Shown: positions 57,002-64,000 of the stretch, in pieces
Numbering within the stretch: the stretch's first letter is position 1
Layout of the letters: each line of letters starts with the position of its first letter
Assembly (NCBI GenBank): GCA_963700105.1
Contig: CAVOWL010000001.1
Span: forward strand, 372,001 to 436,000
Source: CAVUWL01 sp963700105
GTDB lineage: Bacteria; Actinomycetota; Thermoleophilia; Solirubrobacterales; 70-9
Reading direction: 5' to 3'
Length of the DNA: 64,000 nucleotides
Notes under the pieces: generated by a model
What the model saw: the letters and a program-made list of their open reading frames with translations, nothing else
Databases searched by the model: none
Told to the model about the DNA's origin: nothing
Translations under genes and position numbers: made by a program

Positions 57002-58014
57002 CAGTCGCGCAGCGCCTTGCCGGTCAGGTTGATGAACACAGTCTCCAAGCTCGGCTTCGATACTGATAGATCCGCGAGCTCAAAGCCCCCTGCCTCGGCG
57101 GCGTTCACAACCCGCGGCACCAGCCGTTTGGCGCCGGCCACGTGCAGCTCGACGCCGCCATCGACAACGCGGCTGCGGGTGACCTCCTCGATCTGCTTGG
57201 AAAGGAGCTCGGCGAGAGCGGACTGATCCCCGGCCGCCTTTACCGTGACGATCTCCTCCGCCCCCACGGTCTGTTTGAGGGCCGCCGGGGTGTCCAGTGC
57301 GAGGATCTTGCCGTGATCCATGATCGCCACCCGATCACAAAGCTGGTCGGCCTCCTCCATGTAGTGGGTGGTCAGCAGGATCGTCTGTCCGGCACGGTTC
57401 AGCTCGCCGAGAATCTCCCACAGAGCGAGGCGGCTCTGGGGGTCAAGGCCGGCGGTCGGCTCGTCCATGAAGAGCACGGCCGGGCGGTGAAAGATCGCCC
57501 GCGCGACCATCAGCCGTTGAGCCATCCCGCCCGAGAGCGCAAAGACCGAGGATTTCGCCCACTTCGACAGCTGAAACTGCTCGAGCAGATCATCGGCACT
57601 GCGGCGCGAAGCGGCGGCGGAGATACCGAAGAGGCGCCCGTGGAAGTAGAGGTTCTCCCACACCGTCAGCTGGCGGTCGAGGGTGTTGGTCTGTGAAACC
57701 GTTCCCAGTAGCTGCTTGGCGAGCGCCGGATTCGCAATCACGTCGATCTCGCCCACGAACGCCGACCCCGAGGTGGGAACGACCCGCGTCGTAAGCATCC
57801 CCGCGGTGGTCGTCTTGCCGGCACCGTTTGGTCCGAGCAGTCCGAATATCTCACCGCCGAGGACGCTCAGATTGAGCTGGTCAACGGCGGCAAAGTCGGT
57901 GCCGGCGTAGACCTTGGTCAGATCGACGGTGCGGATCACCTCGCGACCCCCGTGGCTGAAGGATCCCTCACTCACCGCGACCGCCTCCTGGTCGACTGGC
58001 CCGACGGGCGCCAT
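57001..58014 (-). CDS. ABC transporter ATP-binding protein, DrrA type, second exporter
   Basis: A 337-residue exporter ATPase. Walker A is GPNGAGKTTT, the signature LSGGMAQRLMVA, Walker B VLFMDEPTAGLD and the switch histidine lies in ILLTTHYMEEADQL. A DrrA-type C-terminal domain follows. It may be co-transcribed with the UPF0104 protein downstream, which would fit lipid or envelope export, though the substrate is unproven. A longer N-terminus (about 27 residues before VIRTVDLTKVY) is present. Confidence 0.93.
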   Translation of the reverse strand: MAPVGPVDQEAVAVSEGSFSHGGREVIRTVDLTKVYAGTDFAAVDQLNLSVLGGEIFGLLGPNGAGKTTTAGMLTTRVVPTSGSAFVGEIDVIANPALAKQLLGTVSQTNTLDRQLTVWENLYFHGRLFGISAAASRRSADDLLEQFQLSKWAKSSVFALSGGMAQRLMVARAIFHRPAVLFMDEPTAGLDPQSRLALWEILGELNRAGQTILLTTHYMEEADQLCDRVAIMDHGKILALDTPAALKQTVGAEEIVTVKAAGDQSALAELLSKQIEEVTRSRVVDGGVELHVAGAKRLVPRVVNAAEAGGFELADLSVSKPSLETVFINLTGKALRD

Positions 58015-58020
58015 TCGGGA

Positions 58021-58338
58021 CTAGAAGCCGAGGGCGAACTTGGCGTCCTCGGTCATCATCTCCGGTGACCAGGCGGGATCAAAAACCATCTTCGGGTGAA
58101 CGGCGCTGACCCCCTCGAGGTCGCCGACAAACTCCTTCATCTGTTCAGAGACCTGGGGGCCAATCGGGCAGGCGGGGGTGGTCAGGGTGAAGGTGACGAA
58201 GATCTCGGAGCCCTCGATCTCGACGTCATAGACCAAGCCGAGCGAAACGAAATCCAGACCCAGCTCGGGATCGATGACCTCCTCGAGGGCCTCCATCACG
58301 TCATCCTCGGTCGGCGTTGAAGCTTGGGTATCTGACAT
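58021..58338 (-). CDS. sufT: SufT/MIP18-family (DUF59) metal-sulfur cluster protein
   Basis: A 105-residue DUF59 protein involved in Fe-S maturation. It has DVMEALEEVIDPELGLDFVS, LGLVYDVEIEG, and the conserved cysteine in TTPACPIGPQVSEQM. In actinobacteria sufT is usually the last gene of the suf operon; here it lies 9 kb from sufD next to an ABC exporter. ATG 58338 gives the family start; the long frame upstream is arginine-rich antisense-like sequence. Confidence 0.92.
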   Translation of the reverse strand: MSDTQASTPTEDDVMEALEEVIDPELGLDFVSLGLVYDVEIEGSEIFVTFTLTTPACPIGPQVSEQMKEFVGDLEGVSAVHPKMVFDPAWSPEMMTEDAKFALGF

Positions 58339-58415
58339 CAACCAATGGTAGCCGGGCCGCTTCTCTAGGCTTGCGTCGGTGCCCGAGGCAAACCCCCACT
58401 CAAGGTGACACCGCG

Positions 58416-58805
58416 ATGAAGCAAGCGGGCCCGCTGAGGCGCTCGATTGGAATTGTCTTCGCCGACGGGGGGCTTCTGGCGCTGAGCGCGGTGCGGGGAC
58501 CCGGCGCCGGGGAGCACGGCGAGGAGCAGCTCGTCGGGGTGATGTGTGACCCAGACGGAGCGCCGCAAGAGGTTGCCGAGGCCCTGCTCTCCACCGAGTA
58601 CGGGCCCGACGGCGTGCAGCGTCGGGCAACTCTTGAGCTGTGGCCCGAGGGCGAGGACGGAGTGCCGCTGCGCGGTGCCGGGACGCTGATCAGTTCAAGC
58701 TCGGTGAGCCGCCCCGGCCTAAGGGCAGAGATCGCCTTCTTTCGCTGGTCGGTGGAGGGCCGCGAGGGACTGGGTCATTACGAGGTGGTGCAGGCAGATG
58801 GGTGA
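58416..58805 (+). CDS. Hypothetical protein, 129 aa
   Basis: No family recognised. The sequence SIGIVFADGGLLALSAVRGP and the acidic middle (GEDGVPLRGAGTLISSSSV) suggest a compact beta-rich soluble protein, with no signal peptide. ATG 58416 is preferred because the upstream frame overlaps sufT. Its end overlaps the HAD hydrolase start by 8 bp, supporting translation and cotranscription. Confidence 0.6.
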   Translation: MKQAGPLRRSIGIVFADGGLLALSAVRGPGAGEHGEEQLVGVMCDPDGAPQEVAEALLSTEYGPDGVQRRATLELWPEGEDGVPLRGAGTLISSSSVSRPGLRAEIAFFRWSVEGREGLGHYEVVQADG

Positions 58806-59430
58806 GATCGGAGTTGTCATCTCAGATTTTGGCGGCGTTCTGACGACGCCCCTGCTCGGCTCATTCATGGCCTTTCAGGACCAGACGGGGATCCCGACCG
58901 AGGCGCTGGGCACCGCGATCCGGGCAATCGCGGACGCCGACGGCGAGAACCCCCTGTTCGAACTTGAGCGGGGAGAGATCAGCGAGCAGAGCTTCCTCGA
59001 GCGGCTCAGCGCCAGCCTTCAGCCACTGCTTGGTCATCGGCCCCAGATGCACCGCTTCAAAGAGATCTACTTTGAGGCGCTCGAACCCAATCCAGCGATG
59101 ATCGAGCTGATGAGGGAGCTGAAGCAGGAGGGGTACCAGATGGCGATGCTGACCAACAACGTGCGCGAGTGGGAGCCGCTTTGGCGATCGATGCTGCCCG
59201 TTGATGAAATCTTTGAGACCGTCGTTGACTCCGGCTTCGTCGGCTGCCGCAAGCCAGAAGAGCGGATTTATCAGCTGATGCTGGCGCGAGTCAACGCGCC
59301 CGCCGCGTCGTGCCTCTTTGTCGATGACGTCGCCGAGAACTGCGATGGCGCCCGCCGGGCAGGTATGGAGGCGGTCCATTTCCGCGACAACGAACAGGCG
59401 ATCGCTGCAATCCGCACCTCGCTCGGCTAA
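58798..59430 (+). CDS. HAD-family hydrolase
   Basis: A 210-residue haloacid-dehalogenase-type hydrolase. Motif I is VVISDFGGVLTTP with nucleophile Asp10; the second Asp of phosphatases is Gly, as in the epoxide hydrolase N-terminal and IA subfamilies. Motif II is AMLTNNVREW, motif III the lysine in CRKPEERIYQ and motif IV LFVDDVAENCDGARRAGM. The substrate is unknown. The ATG overlaps the previous gene and its TAA overlaps the convergent gene end by 4 bp. Confidence 0.9.
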   Translation: MGEIGVVISDFGGVLTTPLLGSFMAFQDQTGIPTEALGTAIRAIADADGENPLFELERGEISEQSFLERLSASLQPLLGHRPQMHRFKEIYFEALEPNPAMIELMRELKQEGYQMAMLTNNVREWEPLWRSMLPVDEIFETVVDSGFVGCRKPEERIYQLMLARVNAPAASCLFVDDVAENCDGARRAGMEAVHFRDNEQAIAAIRTSLG

Positions 59431-59882
59431 TTATCAGAGCCGGCGCGATCCCAGATATAAAGATCGACGGCCTCCACGGCAAGCTCCATCAGGCGCGGTG
59501 CTGAGAGAAGGTTCAAAACCAGCTCCAGGGCGTCATCTTCGGTAACACCCGCATCGACTGCCTCCTCACCGCGAAACCCCGCGGCCAGTTTGAGCGCCTC
59601 CCGACGGTACTCGCCGAGAGAGCCAAAGGCCCCCATCAGGAAATCACGGTTGGGAAGCGGGTGCCCAACTTCCAGCGATCCATGCCAGGCGGCCAGCATC
59701 GAGAGGTCGTGCTCGTCGAGCTCTGAAAGCGCCTTTGCGTAGTGGCTCTCAAGTTCAGAATCGGGGATCTCATCGACCCAGGAGCGGACCGCCTCGCCGA
59801 GCAGTTGGCGCCGGGCCTCGCGGCCGACCGAGTCCGAGATCGCGCGAATCGCGTCGGCCGGGTCTACGAAACAAAGAGCCAT
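59427..59882 (-). CDS. Hypothetical protein, 151 aa
   Basis: A soluble, mostly helical acidic protein with no recognised family. It begins ALCFVDPADAIRAISDSVGR and contains DEHDLSMLAAWHGSLEVGHP and LLSAPRLMELAVEAVDLYIW. ATG 59882 is used because the rest of the long frame upstream is antisense to the nuclease gene. It is convergent with the HAD gene (4 bp overlap) and divergent from the AddB-like gene (100 bp). Confidence 0.6.
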   Translation of the reverse strand: MALCFVDPADAIRAISDSVGREARRQLLGEAVRSWVDEIPDSELESHYAKALSELDEHDLSMLAAWHGSLEVGHPLPNRDFLMGAFGSLGEYRREALKLAAGFRGEEAVDAGVTEDDALELVLNLLSAPRLMELAVEAVDLYIWDRAGSDN

Positions 59883-59982
59883 GCGTCGGCCCAATCTAGA
59901 GGGGCGCCAAGACGGCAAAGCGAAGCGGCTTGGGCGCAGTTTGCGGTGAGGCAGCGCCGCGGGCCGCCATAAGCTCCGAAGG

Positions 59983-62900
59983 GTGTCACTGAAGCTGATC
60001 CACGGACCCCCAAATTCGGGCCGCGCCGGTCTAATACGCAGCCGTTTCGGCGCGGCGCTCAGCGACGAACCGCTGCTCGTCGTGCCCAACGCGGACGATG
60101 TCTTTGCCTTTGAGCGTGAGCTGTGTGAGGGGCGGGCGGCGCTGGGCGGTTCGGTTATGACCTTCAGCGGACTGTTCAGGGAGGTACTGCGAGCGGGCGC
60201 AAGACCGCCGCAGTCCGAGCTCGGCGCGGCCCAGCGCCTGCGCGCGGTCTCGATCGCGATTGCCGAGCGGCGCGCTGGGCTCGGTCCGCTGCGACGCTCG
60301 GCGCTGCGTCCGGGCTTCGCCGTGGCCCTCGAGCGCCTGCTCGATGAGCTGCAGGCAGCGGGAGTGGGGTCAGAGACCATGGGGGCGGGGGCGGCGACGC
60401 TCGAGGGATCGGCATATCTGAGCGATGTCGCGGCGCTCTTTGCCGGCTATGAAGAGGTTCGCTCCAGGCTCGGCAAAGTCGACGCTCACGGACTGGCCCG
60501 CGAGGCGATCGGTCTGCTCCGCAGCGGCGGGGAATTCTGGGGGCAACGGCCTGTGTTCCTCTACGGGCTCGATGACATGACGCCAACCCAGCTGGAGCTG
60601 ATCGATGCCCTTTCAAAGCGCACGGAGGTCACGGCGGCGCTCCCCTATGAGGATGGCCGCCCGGCGCTGGCCGCGCGCGCCGCGCTCCTGGAGGAGCTGC
60701 GCGATCGAATCGGAGTAGCCGAGGAGACCGAAACGAGCGCCGATCCGGCCAACACCCCGAGTTCACTTCTCTTTCATCTCGAGCGAAATTTCGCTGCCCC
60801 GGAGGGCCCGCGCCGCGCACCCGATGGCGACCTGACCCTGCTGCGCTCGGCCGGTGTGCGTGCCGAAGCCGAGGCGATTGGTGCCGAGGTGGCAAAGCTG
60901 ATCGCCGCCGGGGCCAAACCCGATGCGATCGCGATCGCCCTGCGCGACCCGAGGCGTCGCGGACCCCAGATCGCCGCCGTGCTTGAGTCCTACGGCGTAC
61001 CGGTGGCCCTTGAGGCCGAGCTGGGAGTCGCCGCGACGGGGGTCGGCGGAGCGCTGATCGCGCTGCTTGAGAGCGAGTTCGGGACCGCGCGGGCCGCCGA
61101 TCTATTGCGATTCCTGCGGGGACCCTCGGGGGCCTCGCCGCGCCACGTCGACTGGCTTGAGCGAGCGATCCGCCGCCGCCGGGTCAAGAGCGCCGCCGCC
61201 GCGCTTGAGGTCTGGAGGGAGGCGGGTTGGGAGGCGCCGCATGACCTGATTCGCCTCCGCGAGGCGGCGGCCGGCTCGGCCCCGATGCTGCTGATCGAGG
61301 TCGCGCGCCTCGCCGCAAGGATGGCCGCCAGGCCGCTCCGTGGTGGTGAGGATGGTCCCCAGCCTGGACCTGGCGAGGCGGTCGAGCTGCGAGCTGCCGC
61401 GGCGATCTCAGCCGCGCTCTCAGAGCTGGCAGAGCTGGGTGGGGCGCCGCCCGCCCGCGAGGAGCTGGCGGCAGTCCTCAGGGGCACCGAGTTTCGTGCC
61501 TGGAGTGGGCCGGTCAAGGGACGGGTGAGGATCGCCAGCCCATATCGGCTTCGGGCTGGGCGCTTTGACCACGTATTCGTCGGCTCGCTGCAAGATGGAG
61601 AGTTTCCACGCCGGCAGGGCGGTGACCCCTTTCTCTCTGACAGCCAGCGGGCGGCGCTTGGACTGAGGCCGCGCCGGGCCAGCGACTCCGAGGAGACCTA
61701 CCTCTTCTACGTCTGCCTCTCGCTGCCGCGTCGCAGCCTCTTTCTCGCCTTCCGCGACAGCGATGAAAGCGGCGGCGCCGAAGCACGATCCCCGCTGCTT
61801 GAAGAGGTGCGACGCCTGCTCGATCCGGCCCCCGAGCGTGGCGCCGCGGATCGGCTGGAGGAGTCCCTGACCAGGGTTCGCGATCTCGCACAGGTCGTGC
61901 CTTCGATCGCCGAGTCCCCCTCCGAGGACGAGCTGTGCCGGGCCCTCGCCGCCCACGGAGGTGAGGATTCAAACGGGGCGCTGGTCAACGCCGCTGGGGT
62001 CGAGGGGGCGGTTGGCGATCGGGTCTTGGCGCGGCTTGAGTCGGCGCGAGCGGCGCATCGCGCCAGCACCGCCCCCGGCCCCCTGAAAAACCGCGCCGCG
62101 ATTGATTCCTTGGCCGCGGTGAGCGCCTACGGTGGCACCACGCTTGAGGAGTTTGACCTCTGCTCCTACCGCTGGTTCGTCAGACACGAGCTCGCCCCCG
62201 AGTCGCTTGATCCGCTGCCCGATCCGCTCGTGCAGGGGGGACTGATGCACGCCGCGCTGGAGCGCCTCTACCGCGAGGAGCCCGGCGGCGATCGTCTCCC
62301 GCGTCCGCGCTCGCTCGAGCGATGGATCGAGCGCGGCAGGGAGCTGGTTGCCGCACTCGGGCGCGAGCGTGAGCTGGGGCCCGATCCGACCGAGCGGGCG
62401 ATCGTGCGGCGGGTTGGGCGACTTCTGACCCGTTTTTTGACCGAGGAGTCCGGACGAGAGACGGGGGGCTTTGAACCGTGGCTGCTTGAGGCCCGATTTG
62501 GCGAGGCCGAGGGCAGCGAGCGCCCGGCGCTAGCGCTCGGGGACTGGCACCTGCACGGGGCGATCGACCGCGTCGACCGCGATCGGCGAGGCCGTGCGGT
62601 GGTGCTCGACTACAAGCTTTCCAGCCGGGTTACGGCCCTTGAGAAGTTCGAGGAGAAGGGGAAGCTCCAGCTGCAGCTCTACCTGATCGCCGCCGCCCAG
62701 CAGTGGGAGCTGCGGGCGGTCGGCGGCCTCTATCACCCGCTGCGAGGCAGCTCGGCCCGGCGTCCTCGGGGGGTCGTCTTGGAGGAGGTCGCGAGCGACC
62801 TTGACTCCTACCGCCTCTACCCAAAGGACCTAGTCGATGCTCGGGACCTCGATCGGACCCTTGCCGCGGCGAGGGCGCGGGCTGAGGCAATCGTGGGACG

Positions 62901-63051
62901 GATGCGAGCGGGGGACATCCGCCGCGATCCGGGCCCTCGGCGCGGACTACGAGACCACGACGTCTGTCCCGAATATTGTGACTTGGCGCCGATCTGTCGC
63001 CGCGACCGGGCCCCGCGAAGCGAGGAGGATCGCGATGGTGAGGAGAAATGA
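59983..63051 (+). CDS. AddB-like helicase-nuclease subunit with PD-(D/E)XK nuclease domain
   Basis: A 1022-residue RecB/AddB-type protein for double-strand-break end processing. The C-terminal nuclease domain has GAIDRVDRD, VVLDYKLSS and LQLQLYLIAA (catalytic Asp, Asp-Tyr-Lys, Gln and Tyr). Four cysteines, Cys727 and Cys995-x3-Cys999-x5-Cys1005, can hold the 4Fe-4S staple of AddB; AddB usually has x2-x5. The N-terminal Walker A reads GPPNSGRA instead of GK[ST], so the ATPase lobe is probably dead, as in some AddB proteins. The AddA-like helicase follows with ATGA. Confidence 0.85.
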   Translation: MSLKLIHGPPNSGRAGLIRSRFGAALSDEPLLVVPNADDVFAFERELCEGRAALGGSVMTFSGLFREVLRAGARPPQSELGAAQRLRAVSIAIAERRAGLGPLRRSALRPGFAVALERLLDELQAAGVGSETMGAGAATLEGSAYLSDVAALFAGYEEVRSRLGKVDAHGLAREAIGLLRSGGEFWGQRPVFLYGLDDMTPTQLELIDALSKRTEVTAALPYEDGRPALAARAALLEELRDRIGVAEETETSADPANTPSSLLFHLERNFAAPEGPRRAPDGDLTLLRSAGVRAEAEAIGAEVAKLIAAGAKPDAIAIALRDPRRRGPQIAAVLESYGVPVALEAELGVAATGVGGALIALLESEFGTARAADLLRFLRGPSGASPRHVDWLERAIRRRRVKSAAAALEVWREAGWEAPHDLIRLREAAAGSAPMLLIEVARLAARMAARPLRGGEDGPQPGPGEAVELRAAAAISAALSELAELGGAPPAREELAAVLRGTEFRAWSGPVKGRVRIASPYRLRAGRFDHVFVGSLQDGEFPRRQGGDPFLSDSQRAALGLRPRRASDSEETYLFYVCLSLPRRSLFLAFRDSDESGGAEARSPLLEEVRRLLDPAPERGAADRLEESLTRVRDLAQVVPSIAESPSEDELCRALAAHGGEDSNGALVNAAGVEGAVGDRVLARLESARAAHRASTAPGPLKNRAAIDSLAAVSAYGGTTLEEFDLCSYRWFVRHELAPESLDPLPDPLVQGGLMHAALERLYREEPGGDRLPRPRSLERWIERGRELVAALGRERELGPDPTERAIVRRVGRLLTRFLTEESGRETGGFEPWLLEARFGEAEGSERPALALGDWHLHGAIDRVDRDRRGRAVVLDYKLSSRVTALEKFEEKGKLQLQLYLIAAAQQWELRAVGGLYHPLRGSSARRPRGVVLEEVASDLDSYRLYPKDLVDARDLDRTLAAARARAEAIVGRMRAGDIRRDPGPRRGLRDHDVCPEYCDLAPICRRDRAPRSEEDRDGEEK

Positions 63052-64000
63052 GGGCGCCCCACAGCGGCCCGCCGGATTCGGAGAGCAGCGATCAAACGGT
63101 CGCCCCGGGCGTCGCCGGCTTCAAGCGGATTGTGACCCCGGAGCAGGCGCGGGCAATTGGCTTTTCGGGGCGCGAGGTCCTGATCGAGGCTGGCGCCGGC
63201 ACTGGCAAGACCGGGGTGATGGTCGAGCGCTACTGCCGGCTGCTCTGCGAGGAGGGGGTCTCACCCACGGCGATCCTCGCCTTCACCTTCACCGATAAGG
63301 CCGCCGCCGAGCTGCGCCAGCGGATCCGGGTCGAGCTCGCGGCGCGGGCCGAGGGGGGCTCTGCCCGGGCGGGCAGAGCCCTGGCGGAGATCGCCACCGC
63401 CTGGGTGACGACGATTCACGGCTTCTGCAACCGCCTGCTGGCAAACCATCCGGTCGCAGCCGGGGTGGATCCGGGTTTTCGAGTCCTCGATGCGCCTGAG
63501 ACCGAGCGAGCCGCGAGCGAAGCCTTCGAACAGGCTCTCGATGGGTTTCTCGCGGTGGGCGATGAATCTCGGGAGGACACGGTGGCGGCCTTTGAGGTCG
63601 ACGGGCTTGGCGCCCTGATCCAATCCGCCCACGCGGAGCTGCGCAGCCGCGGCCTCGATCAGCCGAGGTTGCCCGAACCGCCGGCCTCAGATCTGGGGGC
63701 GGCAATCGCTGCCGCGGCGGCGGCGGCGGAACGGACTCTCGAGACGCTGCGCCCAGAGGATCCGAGGCGGGAGAAGATCGAGGCTGGCCTGGTCGAACTC
63801 ACAAACGACGCTGCAAAGCCCCTGGGCCTGGATCAGCTGAGTGCGCTTGGCACCGATAGCAAGGCGAGGTCGATCGCCGCCTACAAGGAGGCGATCGAGG
63901 CGGCGATCCGTGCCAGCGCCGAGGTTGGCGAGGGCGATACCACGTATCGACACCTGGGCATTTTGTTGGAGCTGTTTGGAGCGCGATTTGAGGCCGCCAA
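63048..64000 (+). CDS. UvrD/AddA-like ATP-dependent helicase (partial, runs off the window)
   Basis: The first 317 codons of a superfamily 1A helicase beginning at ATG 63048 and continuing past the window end. Walker A is EAGAGTGKTGVMVE, motif Ia is AFTFTDKAAAELRQRI, and motif Ib WVTTIHGFCNRLL is intact. The start overlaps the AddB-like stop by 4 bp with AGGAG just before. The rest, including whether it carries its own nuclease domain as AddA and AdnA do, is not in view. With the preceding gene it should resect broken DNA ends for RecA. Confidence 0.85.
   Translation, partial: MRAPHSGPPDSESSDQTVAPGVAGFKRIVTPEQARAIGFSGREVLIEAGAGTGKTGVMVERYCRLLCEEGVSPTAILAFTFTDKAAAELRQRIRVELAARAEGGSARAGRALAEIATAWVTTIHGFCNRLLANHPVAAGVDPGFRVLDAPETERAASEAFEQALDGFLAVGDESREDTVAAFEVDGLGALIQSAHAELRSRGLDQPRLPEPPASDLGAAIAAAAAAAERTLETLRPEDPRREKIEAGLVELTNDAAKPLGLDQLSALGTDSKARSIAAYKEAIEAAIRASAEVGEGDTTYRHLGILLELFGARFEAA

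Noticed and set aside
1..64000. tRNA, rRNA, tmRNA, RNase P, riboswitch, CRISPR or insertion sequence
   Set aside because: None of the signature sequences, repeats or transposase motifs was found on either strand by eye; a covariance-model scan would settle small RNAs.

Overview
The window is a 64 kb stretch of a GC-rich (by eye about two-thirds G+C), gene-dense bacterial chromosome. Gene content points to an actinobacterium, most likely Thermoleophilia/Solirubrobacterales-like (inference). The pointers are a mycobacterial-type CysM-CysO-Mec cysteine module, a CBS-less GuaB3 beside guaA, a SUF-only Fe-S system under an Rrf2 regulator, a WS/DGAT acyltransferase, Drr-type ABC exporters, and the rplM-rpsI-glmM-glmS-acpS-nnr-alr gene order. 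No rRNA, tRNA, CRISPR array, prophage or insertion sequence was recognised.

Layout. (1) 0.1-5.5 kb, plus strand: a small AtzG-like protein, an amidase, a Drr-type ABC exporter (ATPase and two permeases) and a GH63-like glycosidase. (2) 5.5-23.9 kb, minus strand: a housekeeping block. Read in transcription order it holds HU, pyrF, a LysM protein, a D-Ala-D-Ala carboxypeptidase, a PfkB kinase, guaB3, guaA, rplM, rpsI, glmM, glmS, a lipoprotein, acpS, nnr, alr, a CCA/poly(A) polymerase and infA. (3) 23.9-29.7 kb, minus strand: rph, rdgB, a CDF transporter, and an LC7 protein with a 74-aa unknown, tldD and pmbA; one 49-aa membrane peptide lies on the plus strand. (4) 30-37.9 kb, plus strand: a GT4 glycosyltransferase, a coiled-coil protein, nadB, hyuA/hyuB, a DUF1802 protein and a degenerate metallopeptidase-like protein.

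(5) 37.9-49.4 kb is a sulfur island. Mec, CysM, CysO and a rhodanese-E1 fusion form a protein-thiocarboxylate route to cysteine. HtpX, an Rrf2 regulator and sufC-sufS-sufU follow, then an antisense VOC gene, then a Rieske ferredoxin, sufB and sufD. Cysteine made by the first half is the sulfur donor for SufS in the second. cysM and the rhodanese-E1 gene share a near-identical 17-bp palindromic element over their -10 boxes; rrf2 and the Rieske-sufBD operon share a different 12-bp promoter element. This layout is the most interesting part of the window.

(6) 49.4-64 kb: a cupredoxin-like membrane protein, a cysteine-less DipZ-type thioredoxin fold, a methyltransferase, ispH, a WS/DGAT acyltransferase, fxsA, a UPF0104 flippase-like protein, a second Drr-type exporter, sufT, three small or unknown proteins, and an AddAB-like helicase-nuclease pair whose second gene leaves the window.

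The genome is compact. Many neighbours overlap by 4 bp (ATGA, GTGA, TTGA) or 1 bp (TGATG), which suggests translational coupling. Several starts are TTG or GTG, and two genes (pyrF, nadB) seem to need rarer starts to keep conserved N-termini. Calls rest on motif reading without database searches; coordinates are exact for ORF ends and reasoned for starts.
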